Shown: piece after piece, positions 1 to 5,070 of the stretch | Position numbering within the stretch: the first letter of the stretch is position 1 | How the letters are laid out: every line of letters starts with the position of its first letter | DNA from: Bacillota bacterium | GTDB taxonomy: Bacteria; Bacillota; Clostridia; Lachnospirales; Lachnospiraceae | Direction of reading: 5' to 3' | NCBI GenBank assembly: GCA_023398855.1 | Contig: JAEWRS010000426.1 | Location: 1 to 5,070, forward strand | Length of the DNA stretch: 5,070 nucleotides | Program-made: the position numbers and the translations under genes | The notes under the pieces: model-generated | What the model saw: the letters and a program-made list of their open reading frames with translations, nothing else | What the model was told of the DNA's origin: nothing | Database searches by the model: none

Positions 1-47
1 GAATTTTGTCCCCGGTGGAAAGCAAAAGGATATCTCCAGCCACGATT
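1..47 (-). repeat. Second, diverged copy of the actuator-domain segment (repeat partner of 499-545)
   Basis: These 47 bases match 499-545 at 43 positions, in the same orientation and offset by 498 bp (166 codons, in frame). The differences are at 11, 17, 29 and 38. All are transitions at third codon positions of the ATPase frame, so both copies encode the same 15 residues, starting IVAGDILLL. The match stops abruptly at 47/545, where the copy at 1-47 joins the M4 coding sequence. The window ends before the other boundary can be seen. Confidence 0.9.
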
Positions 48-970
48 GTCGGCAGCCCTTCCGGTACAGCAGCCACGATCAGTACAATACTGGTGACAAA
101 TGCCTCCATGACTGATTCCAATGCCAGCCCATCCTGTAAAGCAAAGGAAATAAGCTGTGCAATAAAGACGGTTAGAGCGGCGATCACACCAAGTATTGTG
201 ATGATCTTCCCAAGCCGTGCCAGCTTTTCCTGTAATGGAGTACTGGATTGCTTTGTTTCTGTCAATTCACGGGCAATCTTACCAAACTCCGTAGAATCAC
301 CCACAGAGGTGGCAACCATCTTGCAGTGGCCGTTTGTGATAAAATTACCACAGTATAGCATGTTGGCCCGTTCCGCAAGCGGGAGCTTTTCATCCGCTGC
401 CACAAACTCCGCATCCTTTTTTGCAGGTACGCTTTCTCCTGTCAGGGCCGATTCATCGGCAGTTAAGCCCACACTTTCAAGCAGTCTTCCATCTGCTGGA
501 ATTTTGTCTCCGGTAGAAAGCAAAAGAATATCTCCGGCCACGATTTCATTCTGATCCAGCATGACCGTGTTCCCATCGCGCATGGCCTTAATGACTGTGT
601 TGTTGCTGATTTGAGAAAGTGCTTCAAAGGCTTTTGCACTTTTACCTTCCATGACAACAGTAATGATAACCGAAAGGGAAATAGCGGCAAAAATACCCAC
701 ACACTCCAGGTAATCGGCTTCGCCGCCTGTTACCCCTCGAAAAATATTGACGGCAAGGGCGATAAACCCTGCCATAATCAACATGATTATCATCGGTTCC
801 GTAGAGGATTTCCATATACGCCTGAATAATGATTCCGGCTTTTGCCTGGTCAGGGTATTAGAACCATATAACTGGCGGTTTTCCTCTGCTTGCTGCGATG
901 TCAATCCTGAGGCAGAATCTGTTTTGAGGTGTTTTAACAGGGCCTCCTTTGTTGTCATAAATTCATTCAT
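1..970 (-). CDS. P2-type cation-transporting ATPase (Ca2+/Mn2+ class), 5' part, with anomalous in-frame junction at the window edge
   Basis: Predicted membrane pump that exports divalent cations using ATP. The reading frame from the ATG at 970 is open for 323 codons to the window edge. A GGAAGGAG ribosome site lies at 979-986. Visible parts in order are a cation-ATPase N-terminal domain (about residues 5-50), M1 (about 59-78), M2 (about 88-107), the actuator domain with TGES at 177-180, M3 (about 256-278) and M4 with PEGLP at 303-307. The M4 glutamate and overall spacing fit P2A pumps such as SERCA or PMR1 relatives. The upstream yybP-ykoY riboswitch favours Mn2+ as substrate or inducer, as for Lactococcus YoaB and pneumococcal MgtA. 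After PEGLPTIV the sequence should continue to the DKTGT phosphorylation site. Instead residues 309-323 repeat residues 143-157 exactly. The family call is firm, but the substrate and the integrity of the gene are not. Confidence 0.9.
   Translation of the reverse strand, partial: MNEFMTTKEALLKHLKTDSASGLTSQQAEENRQLYGSNTLTRQKPESLFRRIWKSSTEPMIIMLIMAGFIALAVNIFRGVTGGEADYLECVGIFAAISLSVIITVVMEGKSAKAFEALSQISNNTVIKAMRDGNTVMLDQNEIVAGDILLLSTGDKIPADGRLLESVGLTADESALTGESVPAKKDAEFVAADEKLPLAERANMLYCGNFITNGHCKMVATSVGDSTEFGKIARELTETKQSSTPLQEKLARLGKIITILGVIAALTVFIAQLISFALQDGLALESVMEAFVTSIVLIVAAVPEGLPTIVAGDILLLSTGDKI
499..545 (-). repeat. First copy of the actuator-domain segment, in its expected place
   Basis: This encodes ATPase residues 143-157, the usual start of the P-type actuator domain core, followed normally by PADGRLLES and TGES. 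It is the reference copy for the diverged repeat at 1-47. Confidence 0.9.
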
Positions 971-997
971 TGTATATTCTCCTTCCGTAATCCCAAC

Positions 998-1033
998 AAA
1001 AAAACTCAGGCATGGTTTGTACCATGCCTGAGT
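998..1033 (-). terminator. Intrinsic terminator 2 of the ATPase leader (proximal to the gene)
   Basis: A perfect 13-bp inverted repeat (1004-1016 with 1021-1033) has a 4-base loop. On the minus strand it is followed by seven U residues (998-1004, overlapping the base of the stem by one). It lies 28 bases upstream of the ATPase start codon and downstream of the riboswitch. It can therefore only reduce ATPase expression, and must be bypassed or prevented for the gene to be made. Confidence 0.88.
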
Positions 1034-1034
1034 C

Positions 1035-1073
1035 AAATAAAAAGACCATGCATGGAAAAACCATACATGAGTC
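1035..1073 (-). terminator. Intrinsic terminator 1 of the ATPase leader (adjacent to the riboswitch)
   Basis: On the minus strand a 9-bp stem (1061-1069 with 1047-1055, one G-U pair, loop of five U) is extended by a further 3 bp (1071-1073 with 1044-1046) across a single-base bulge at 1070. It is followed by the U-rich tract UUUUUAUUU. The position just after the riboswitch aptamer makes it the likely ligand-controlled expression platform. Its CATGG/CCATG stem core resembles that of terminator 2. Confidence 0.75.
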
Positions 1074-1080
1074 TCGTTTT

Positions 1081-1160
1081 TTAAGACAAGCCAGACCTCA
1101 CGGTCAGTATGTTGACTTGCCACGCAAAAAGCCGCGCTAACTACTCCCTCAGTTGAGTAT
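1081..1160 (-). promoter_or_regulatory. yybP-ykoY family manganese riboswitch
   Basis: The minus strand carries GGGAGTAG (1148-1141), close to the conserved GGGGAGUAG loop of this family. It also carries the TCAACATACTGACC block (1115-1102), which matches the conserved CAACAUACU loop. The second block sits in a hairpin with a CAAG/CUUG outer stem, an internal loop, and a GACC-GUGA-GGUC cap (down to about 1086). In the known structures these two loops dock and form the Mn2+ site. The family commonly controls Mn2+ exporters and P-type ATPases, and such a gene follows here, so ligand binding should raise expression. I did not resolve the P1 helix, so both ends are approximate. Confidence 0.85.
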
Positions 1161-1175
1161 TTTAGTTGTTTTATC

Positions 1176-1205
1176 AGAATAGCATGTACCACATCGGTTA
1201 GTCAA
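1176..1205 (-). promoter_or_regulatory. Sigma-70/A-type promoter of the riboswitch-ATPase transcript
   Basis: The minus strand shows a -35 TTGACT (1205-1200), an 18-base spacer, and a -10 TATTCT (1181-1176) preceded by TGC, which makes an extended -10. The predicted start near 1169 places the whole riboswitch inside the leader. The ATPase is therefore probably transcribed separately from rpoN. Confidence 0.7.
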
Positions 1206-1279
1206 GGGTAACTTCATATCTGCTGTCAAATTTCAACCTGACCCAAATAATTAGTTTTTATTGAATTATTTAAACATTA

Positions 1280-2626
1280 TTACATAAAATAACGGCGCTG
1301 ATCTGAATTGGGAATCCCCATTTCCATGCGGTATTTTGCAATTGTTCTGCGGGAAATATGCATTCCGTACCGATCCAGCTCTCTAACCAGGGAAAGATCA
1401 CTGTATGGGGCTGATTTATCTTCATTCCTGACCAGGTCACGCAGCTTCTCATAAACAGCAGTTACGGAGTCTTCCTCTGAATTCTTTTGGATAACGCTGC
1501 TTGCAGCAAACAAATCCTTCATTGGAACCGTTCCATACTGAAACTGCAGATACTTATTCCTGACGGCACGGCTGACAGTTGATGTATGAATGCGGAGCAC
1601 TTCAGCCACCTGCTCCATTGTCATTGGTTTTAGCCCGCCTTTATTTAAGAAATAAGGTTGTTGTCTGTAAATAATTTCTCTTGTAATGTTTAGAATTGTT
1701 GTGCGCCGCCGCTCCACACAATTGAGCATGAACCGGGCTCGCTCCAAATGGCTGCGGAAATATATCTCCAGTTCCCTGTCATTGGACTTCATCATCATAT
1801 TCATATAATCCTGGTTCAGCTGATACCGGCCTTTCCAATTGTCATTTACAGCAATTTCCCATTGGCCATCCTTATATGCAGCCACAAGATCAGGCACTAT
1901 ATATTGCGTCTGGGTTTCCTGAGCATTCATAATGGGGCGTGGATTTAACTTTCCAATCTGCAAAAGGTATTTGCGGACTGAAGCAGTGCTCAGCCCCAGA
2001 GTACGTGACACATGGCTTAATTGTCCCTTTAATATACTGTTTAAATGCTCCCTTACAATTGTCTTTAGTATTTGATCCTCACATCCCTCATATTCCAGCT
2101 GTTTAAGCAGACACTCTGACAGATTTTTTGAAAAAATCCCGATTGGCTCAAACTGTCTCAGTACATTAAGACATCTTTCAATGATCTCCTGAGGATATCC
2201 AATCAGATGGGCTATTTCATCCGTATCCCATGGAAAAAAGCCGGAACTGTCCAAATAATCAATCAGCAGGCGGTATAACCGGCACTCTTTGGCAGTACAT
2301 GTCTGAAAGTCCACCTGCATGAAAATTTCTTTTTTCAATAAATCAAAAGAATCGGAAAGGATATCATATCCTCTCTGCTCATGCTCATCCGCTCCGCTGG
2401 CTGTATCCAAAGTATGCACAGTACTCTTTTCCCACATCACATCAAAACTGGTAAAAAAATCCTCCTGCTGGGATCCTGTATATTCCAGCATGGGATTTTC
2501 CATATATTCACCTGTCATCAAATCATCAAGCTCCTGATTATTACAAGCCAGGATCTGCAGCGACTGGCGTTGCCTCTGAGAAAGAATCTGCCGCTGTTCT
2601 ATTGCCAGTTCATTGCCTAAATTCAT
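1280..2626 (-). CDS. rpoN: RNA polymerase sigma-54 factor RpoN
   Basis: Alternative sigma factor that directs core polymerase to -24/-12 promoters and needs an ATP-driven enhancer-binding protein. In the 448-residue product, region I is the Gln/Leu-rich N-terminus (about 3-45, with QRQRQSLQIL). An acidic linker follows, then the core-binding domain (about 105-235) with a diverged GIFSKNLSECLLKQL and then LNPRP. The DNA-binding part has a helix-turn-helix at about 336-365 (HTSTVSRAVRNKYLQ), and the RpoN box SRRTIAKYR lies near 425-433. Length and order are normal for the family. I chose the ATG at 2626 because AAGGA lies 7 bases upstream. An in-frame GTG at 2641 would add five residues but has poorly placed Shine-Dalgarno pairing. 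No clear terminator follows the TAA at 1280. Sigma-54 in Firmicutes often serves PTS operons, and a PTS gene lies close by. Confidence 0.95.
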   Translation of the reverse strand: MNLGNELAIEQRQILSQRQRQSLQILACNNQELDDLMTGEYMENPMLEYTGSQQEDFFTSFDVMWEKSTVHTLDTASGADEHEQRGYDILSDSFDLLKKEIFMQVDFQTCTAKECRLYRLLIDYLDSSGFFPWDTDEIAHLIGYPQEIIERCLNVLRQFEPIGIFSKNLSECLLKQLEYEGCEDQILKTIVREHLNSILKGQLSHVSRTLGLSTASVRKYLLQIGKLNPRPIMNAQETQTQYIVPDLVAAYKDGQWEIAVNDNWKGRYQLNQDYMNMMMKSNDRELEIYFRSHLERARFMLNCVERRRTTILNITREIIYRQQPYFLNKGGLKPMTMEQVAEVLRIHTSTVSRAVRNKYLQFQYGTVPMKDLFAASSVIQKNSEEDSVTAVYEKLRDLVRNEDKSAPYSDLSLVRELDRYGMHISRRTIAKYRMEMGIPNSDQRRYFM

Positions 2627-2633
2627 CTTCCAG

Positions 2634-2638
2634 TCCTT
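2634..2638 (-). promoter_or_regulatory. rpoN: Ribosome binding site that sets the rpoN start
   Basis: AAGGA on the minus strand lies 7 bases before the ATG at 2626. It falls inside the coding stretch that the alternative GTG start at 2641 would use, which argues for the shorter protein. Confidence 0.6.
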
Positions 2639-2660
2639 CACCTTCTTTTAGTAACAATAC

Positions 2661-2695
2661 AAAAAATCAAGAAAGAATCCCGCTTGCGGAATTCT
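2661..2695 (-). terminator. Terminator-like hairpin just upstream of rpoN
   Basis: A 10-bp inverted repeat (2674-2683 with 2686-2695, one G-U pair on the minus strand) is followed on the minus strand by a T-rich stretch ending in six T (2666-2661). The loop is very tight, and the T run begins seven bases after the stem, so termination may be weak. The arm 2686-2699 can also form a competing small hairpin. It belongs to the G+C-rich block described at 2673-2794. Confidence 0.45.
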
Positions 2696-2746
2696 CCGCC
2701 TGCGGCGGGTCGCCTCGGCGACCTCCAACCCTACCGCCGCAGTGCA

Positions 2747-2765
2747 ATCCTCCCGGAGGGTTTTT
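2747..2765 (+). terminator. Terminator-like hairpin on the plus strand inside the palindromic element
   Basis: Reading the plus strand, ATCCTC-CCG-GAGGGT (2747-2761) forms a short stem with a three-base loop and runs into TTTTT (2761-2765). It could end a plus-strand RNA made from the element or antisense transcription entering rpoN's leader. No plus-strand gene lies upstream, and the stem is short, so the role is uncertain. Confidence 0.35.
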
Positions 2766-2794
2766 ATCGTATAGGACGAACTTTCCTATACGAT
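2766..2794. repeat. 11-bp perfect inverted repeat with 7-base loop
   Basis: ATCGTATAGGA (2766-2776) is mirrored by TCCTATACGAT (2784-2794) around CGAACTT. The flanking T5 (2761-2765) and A5 (2796-2800) can extend the stem with one bulged base. It is not followed by a U tract in either direction, so it is not a terminator. It directly abuts the T tract of the dgoD terminator and may be one end of the palindromic element or a protein-binding site. Confidence 0.75.
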
Positions 2795-2795
2795 T

Positions 2796-2838
2796 AAAAA
2801 AGGCAGACAAAATGAGCTTGTACAATTTTATCTGCCTT
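2796..2838 (-). terminator. Intrinsic terminator of the gatC-dgoD operon
   Basis: A 14-bp stem (2825-2838 with 2800-2813, one G-U pair) has an 11-base loop. On the minus strand it is followed by a T run (2801-2796, overlapping the stem base). It lies 134 bases after the dgoD stop codon. The plus strand has no T run after the hairpin, so it acts in one direction only. Confidence 0.88.
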
Positions 2839-2851
2839 ATTGCTATAGTTA

Positions 2852-2881
2852 ATAATACATTGCTGTGTTTATTGGTATCAA
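2852..2881 (-). promoter_or_regulatory. Possible promoter facing rpoN
   Basis: The minus strand has TTGATA (2881-2876), an 18-base spacer and TATTAT (2857-2852), good matches to a housekeeping promoter. The predicted start, near 2845, would be only a few bases before the strong terminator hairpin at 2838-2796. Transcripts would therefore either stop as very short RNAs or need read-through to reach rpoN. A+T-rich spacers give chance matches, so this is tentative. Confidence 0.35.
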
Positions 2882-2972
2882 CAAGCCTGGCTGAATCGTT
2901 CTTACCGGCGCCGCTGAATTTGAAACTCAATCTATATCATTTTATACTCCCGGTCTGTTACCTTTCACGCTC

Positions 2973-4118
2973 TTACCATTCAGCCTTTGTTCCATCGTAA
3001 TGCTTCCAGTTGGGATTAGACCAGTTCAACCCCTCCATTGATACTTCTTTCACCTTTTCTTCGTCAATGATAAGGCCCAAACCTGGTTTATCCGGCAACC
3101 CGATAAAGCCATCCTGGTATTGGAATATCTCTTTGTTTTCCACAAAATCCAGTAAATCAAAGCCTTTGTTGTAATGGATTCCCAGTGACTGCTCCTGGAT
3201 AAAGACATTAGGGCTGCAGCAATCAATCTGCAGGGTCGCAGCCAGTGCTATTGGTCCATAAGGAGCATGGGGAGCAGCTGCAATATCATAGGCTTCTGCC
3301 ATGGCAATGATTTTCCTGGTTTCCAGGATTCCTCCGGCCAAAGCCACATCAGGCTGAATAATATCAATATACCCGCTTTTCAAAATATCTTTAAAGCCCC
3401 AGCGCGTATAAAGCCTTTCCCCGGTTGCCAGCGGTGTCACTACATGTTCCGCCACTTCCTTAAACGCTTCCTGATTTTCACAAAGCACGACCTCTTCTAA
3501 AAACATTGGCCGGTATGGTTCCAGCTCTTTTGCCAGAACCTTTGCCATCGGCTTGTGTACTCGCCCATGAAAATCCACACCAATATTCAAAGTATTGCCA
3601 AAGGTTTCACGCAGAGCGGCAACCCGTGCCACTACTTCATCAATTTTCTTAAAATTGTCAATGTAGTGAAGTTCTTCTGTTGCATTCATTTTTACTGAAT
3701 CAAAGCCCCTGTCGACCCTGTCCTGCGCATCCTTTACCACATCACTGGGACGGTCACCGCCAATCCAGGAGTAGACTTTAATCCGTTCCCTGGCAGCTCC
3801 GCCTATTAAATCGTAAATGGGCGCATTATAGTATTTTCCCTTAATATCCCACAGTGCTATTTCCAGTCCAGAGATAATTGTCATATTAATCGGACCGCCG
3901 CGGAAAAACACCCGGTATAACTCCTGCCAGAGGGTTTCAATCTCCAATGGATTTCTGCCGATCAGCCTTTTTGCCATTTCCTTTGCGCCGGCTACTACTG
4001 TTTCAGTCTTAGTTCCGGAAACCATCTCTCCCCAGCCTTCCAGCCCCTGGTCCGTTACTATTTTTACAAAAATCCACCGTGGTCTTACTGTATATACAAT
4101 TACATCTGTTATTTTCAC
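2973..4118 (-). CDS. dgoD: D-galactonate dehydratase family protein (enolase superfamily)
   Basis: Predicted cytoplasmic Mg2+-dependent dehydratase converting D-galactonate to 2-keto-3-deoxy-D-galactonate. The 381-residue product aligns by eye along its full length with E. coli DgoD (382), with shared runs such as RVHKPMAKVL-like, QEQSLGIHYNKG and the final AEW. The N-terminal capping domain covers about 1-120 and the barrel about 130-340. Metal ligands appear as D182 (in DFHGR), E208 and E234. The acid/base residues are H184 and H284 with D257, and E309 lies in the QEQ motif. All are shifted by one from E. coli. EEVV replaces the usual EEPV at 208-211. The start is GTG, overlapping the gatC stop by 4 bp, with GGGGGAG 7 bases upstream. 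Cotranscription with a PTS permease leaves open whether the true substrate is free galactonate or another, perhaps phosphorylated, acid. Confidence 0.92.
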   Translation of the reverse strand: MKITDVIVYTVRPRWIFVKIVTDQGLEGWGEMVSGTKTETVVAGAKEMAKRLIGRNPLEIETLWQELYRVFFRGGPINMTIISGLEIALWDIKGKYYNAPIYDLIGGAARERIKVYSWIGGDRPSDVVKDAQDRVDRGFDSVKMNATEELHYIDNFKKIDEVVARVAALRETFGNTLNIGVDFHGRVHKPMAKVLAKELEPYRPMFLEEVVLCENQEAFKEVAEHVVTPLATGERLYTRWGFKDILKSGYIDIIQPDVALAGGILETRKIIAMAEAYDIAAAPHAPYGPIALAATLQIDCCSPNVFIQEQSLGIHYNKGFDLLDFVENKEIFQYQDGFIGLPDKPGLGLIIDEEKVKEVSMEGLNWSNPNWKHYDGTKAEW

Positions 4119-5070
4119 GCTTGAGCTCCCCCTAAATCTGCAGCTTCCTGTTGCTTTTTCTCTTCTAATATTTTAGCTCTTTTTTTATTTAAATTACTCA
4201 TAAACACCCAGGTACCAGCGATCACTGCAAGCATCACCGGGATGCTGATAGCCAGATTGCCGATAAATGCCTTGTAAACTAAAAAGCTAACGGTAAGACT
4301 GGTTGCCGCAAACGAGGTTATGTAACTTCCATCTGCTGCCAGATTCAATCCAACACTGGTTGCCAATTCGGTAAGAACCGGTGCTGTCGCTGTACCTGCA
4401 AGCAAGATGACACCAGTACATACCAGGCCCATAATAATATTTTTAAATAAATTGCCTCTTGTAATAGCCACTACCAATGCAACACGGAAGGTTACTACTG
4501 CTAAATCAGCAAAGGGCAGAACACGGTTTCCAGGCAGAATAGCCGCCATTAAAATTGTTAATGGAATAACAATCAAGGAGGTGGTAATAACATCCGGATT
4601 ACCAACTACCACTGCAGCATCCAGTCCGATCAAGAATTTTCTGCCTTTGAACTTGCTCTGAGTGAATTTTTTAGCTGCTTCGGAAATCGGCATTAACCCC
4701 TCCATAAACAAAGATGTCATTTTAGGAATTAAAACCATAACAGCAGCCATATTCACACCCAAAGCAAGAATTCCAGATACCGGATATTTTGCCAAAGCGC
4801 CGATTACGCAGCCTAAGATCAATCCCATCATGGTTGGTTCACCGAAAAAGCCTAAATATTTCTTTGCGTTCTTTACATCAAAATTTATTTTATTAATTCC
4901 TGGAATCCGGTCAAGCAGCCAGTTTAAAGGAGCTGCAATAACAACGGAAGACAAGGCAGACATTGTTGGCAGAGAAACACCAGGAATCCCAAAATAGTCT
5001 TCTACCAATGGCGCAGTCCAGTCAGATAGCTTAAACGTAATAACCGCCATGACAACTGTTGCCGCAATTC
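4115..5070 (-). CDS. gatC: PTS galactitol-family permease component IIC, C-terminal part
   Basis: Integral membrane channel subunit of a phosphoenolpyruvate-dependent phosphotransferase system. It would carry a sugar alcohol or related substrate inward for phosphorylation by partner IIA and IIB proteins encoded outside the window. The open frame runs through the window edge. About 317 residues are visible, and roughly 140 N-terminal residues are missing compared with E. coli GatC (451). Family marks include the FKLSDW segment, IPGINKI, LGFFGEPTMMGLILG, the MEGLMPISEAA loop, IGLDAAVVVGNPDVITTSL and LPGNRVLPFADLAVV. Several hydrophobic segments are evident, and the C-terminal tail is charged (EEKKQQEAADLGG). 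The first ATG in view (5050) lies within a hydrophobic segment and is not the start. The stop TGA overlaps the dgoD GTG, implying translational coupling. The exact substrate is not visible from sequence. Confidence 0.9.
   Translation of the reverse strand, partial: IAATVVMAVITFKLSDWTAPLVEDYFGIPGVSLPTMSALSSVVIAAPLNWLLDRIPGINKINFDVKNAKKYLGFFGEPTMMGLILGCVIGALAKYPVSGILALGVNMAAVMVLIPKMTSLFMEGLMPISEAAKKFTQSKFKGRKFLIGLDAAVVVGNPDVITTSLIVIPLTILMAAILPGNRVLPFADLAVVTFRVALVVAITRGNLFKNIIMGLVCTGVILLAGTATAPVLTELATSVGLNLAADGSYITSFAATSLTVSFLVYKAFIGNLAISIPVMLAVIAGTWVFMSNLNKKRAKILEEKKQQEAADLGGAQA
4126..4132 (-). promoter_or_regulatory. dgoD: Ribosome binding site inside gatC that sets the dgoD GTG start
   Basis: GGGGGAG on the minus strand, within the last codons of gatC, lies 7 bases before the GTG at 4118. 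It supports this non-ATG start, which also gives the MKIT N-terminus shared with E. coli DgoD. Confidence 0.75.

Larger units (their letters stand above)
2673..2794. repeat. G+C-rich multi-hairpin intergenic element (REP/MITE-like or structured RNA)
   Basis: This compact set of inverted repeats sits between dgoD and rpoN. In order on the plus strand they are: a 10-bp hairpin at 2674-2695; a 9-bp perfect stem (2700-2708 with 2734-2742) enclosing a 7-bp perfect palindrome (2708-2714 with 2717-2723); a short stem at 2747-2761; and an 11-bp stem at 2766-2794. The part 2678-2760 is about 70% G+C by my count, unlike the A+T-rich flanks. Runs of six A border it at 2661-2666 and 2796-2801. No coding sense is apparent. 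The architecture resembles dispersed palindromic repeats that sit next to terminators. Copy number cannot be judged from one window. Confidence 0.6.

Noticed and set aside
6..554. A 182-codon plus-strand open frame at the left end.
   Set aside because: It is the antisense shadow of the ATPase. The minus-strand frame carries TGES, PEGLP and correct membrane segments.
1224..1229. A perfect TTGACA on the minus strand as a second -35 box for the ATPase.
   Set aside because: No acceptable -10 box lies 16-18 bases downstream. The TTGACT/TATTCT pair at 1205-1176 is much better.
1245..1271. An 8-bp inverted repeat after the rpoN stop codon, considered as its terminator.
   Set aside because: The stem is made only of A-T pairs with an 11-base loop and no following T run on the minus strand, so it is unlikely to terminate transcription.
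2624..2641. GTG at 2641 as the rpoN start, giving 453 residues.
   Set aside because: The ATG at 2626 has AAGGA at ideal spacing, and the extra five residues add nothing recognisable to region I.
2667..2930. An 87-codon minus-strand open frame with a possible TTG start, across the dgoD-rpoN spacer.
   Set aside because: It begins at a TTG with no well-spaced ribosome site, and reads straight through the operon terminator and the palindromic hairpins. Its second half is low-complexity Gly/Arg/Pro from the G+C-rich repeat. A decayed gene end in the first 40 residues cannot be excluded but is not supported.
2602..3000. A 132-codon plus-strand open frame spanning the same spacer.
   Set aside because: It overlaps the rpoN start and the dgoD end on the opposite strand, has a low-complexity Ser/Pro-rich N-terminus, and runs through several hairpins. 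No ribosome site or family resemblance.
1..5070. CRISPR arrays, tRNA or rRNA genes, and full insertion sequences.
   Set aside because: I found no regularly spaced direct repeats, no cloverleaf or rRNA-like stretch, and no transposase reading frame. The only direct repeat of note is 1-47 with 499-545.

Overview
All genes in this window lie on the minus strand. The gene content, strong Shine-Dalgarno sites, intrinsic terminators and moderate-to-low G+C point to a Gram-positive Firmicute. A gut Clostridia or Lachnospiraceae-like organism is my best guess, from impression only. In transcription order (right to left) the window holds four genes: the 3' part of a galactitol-type PTS membrane component (gatC), a D-galactonate dehydratase-family gene (dgoD), the sigma-54 gene (rpoN), and the 5' part of a P2-type cation-transporting ATPase that runs off the left edge.

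Right part (2796-5070): gatC and dgoD overlap by 4 bp (GTGA) and form the end of a sugar or sugar-acid uptake operon. The operon closes with a strong intrinsic terminator at 2796-2838. A PTS permease paired with an aldonate dehydratase is biochemically notable, because PTS import should phosphorylate the substrate before the dehydratase sees it.

Middle (2640-2972): about 330 bases without a convincing gene. This stretch holds a possible promoter facing rpoN, the operon terminator, an 11-bp inverted repeat, and a compact block of nested hairpins with about 70% G+C. The block has the architecture of a dispersed palindromic repeat or a small structured RNA. rpoN follows, with the canonical RpoN box at its C-terminus.

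Left part (1-1279): the ATPase is preceded by an extended -10 promoter, a yybP-ykoY (manganese) riboswitch and two intrinsic terminators in tandem. This suggests Mn2+-controlled expression of a Mn2+/Ca2+ exporter. The ATPase reads normally through M1, M2, the actuator domain, M3 and the PEGLP motif of M4. It then switches in frame back to an actuator-domain sequence already present 166 codons earlier, so the phosphorylation domain expected next is not there. The repeated 47 bases differ from the first copy at four positions, all silent. This is either a real rearrangement or an assembly chimera, and it is the most anomalous point in the window.
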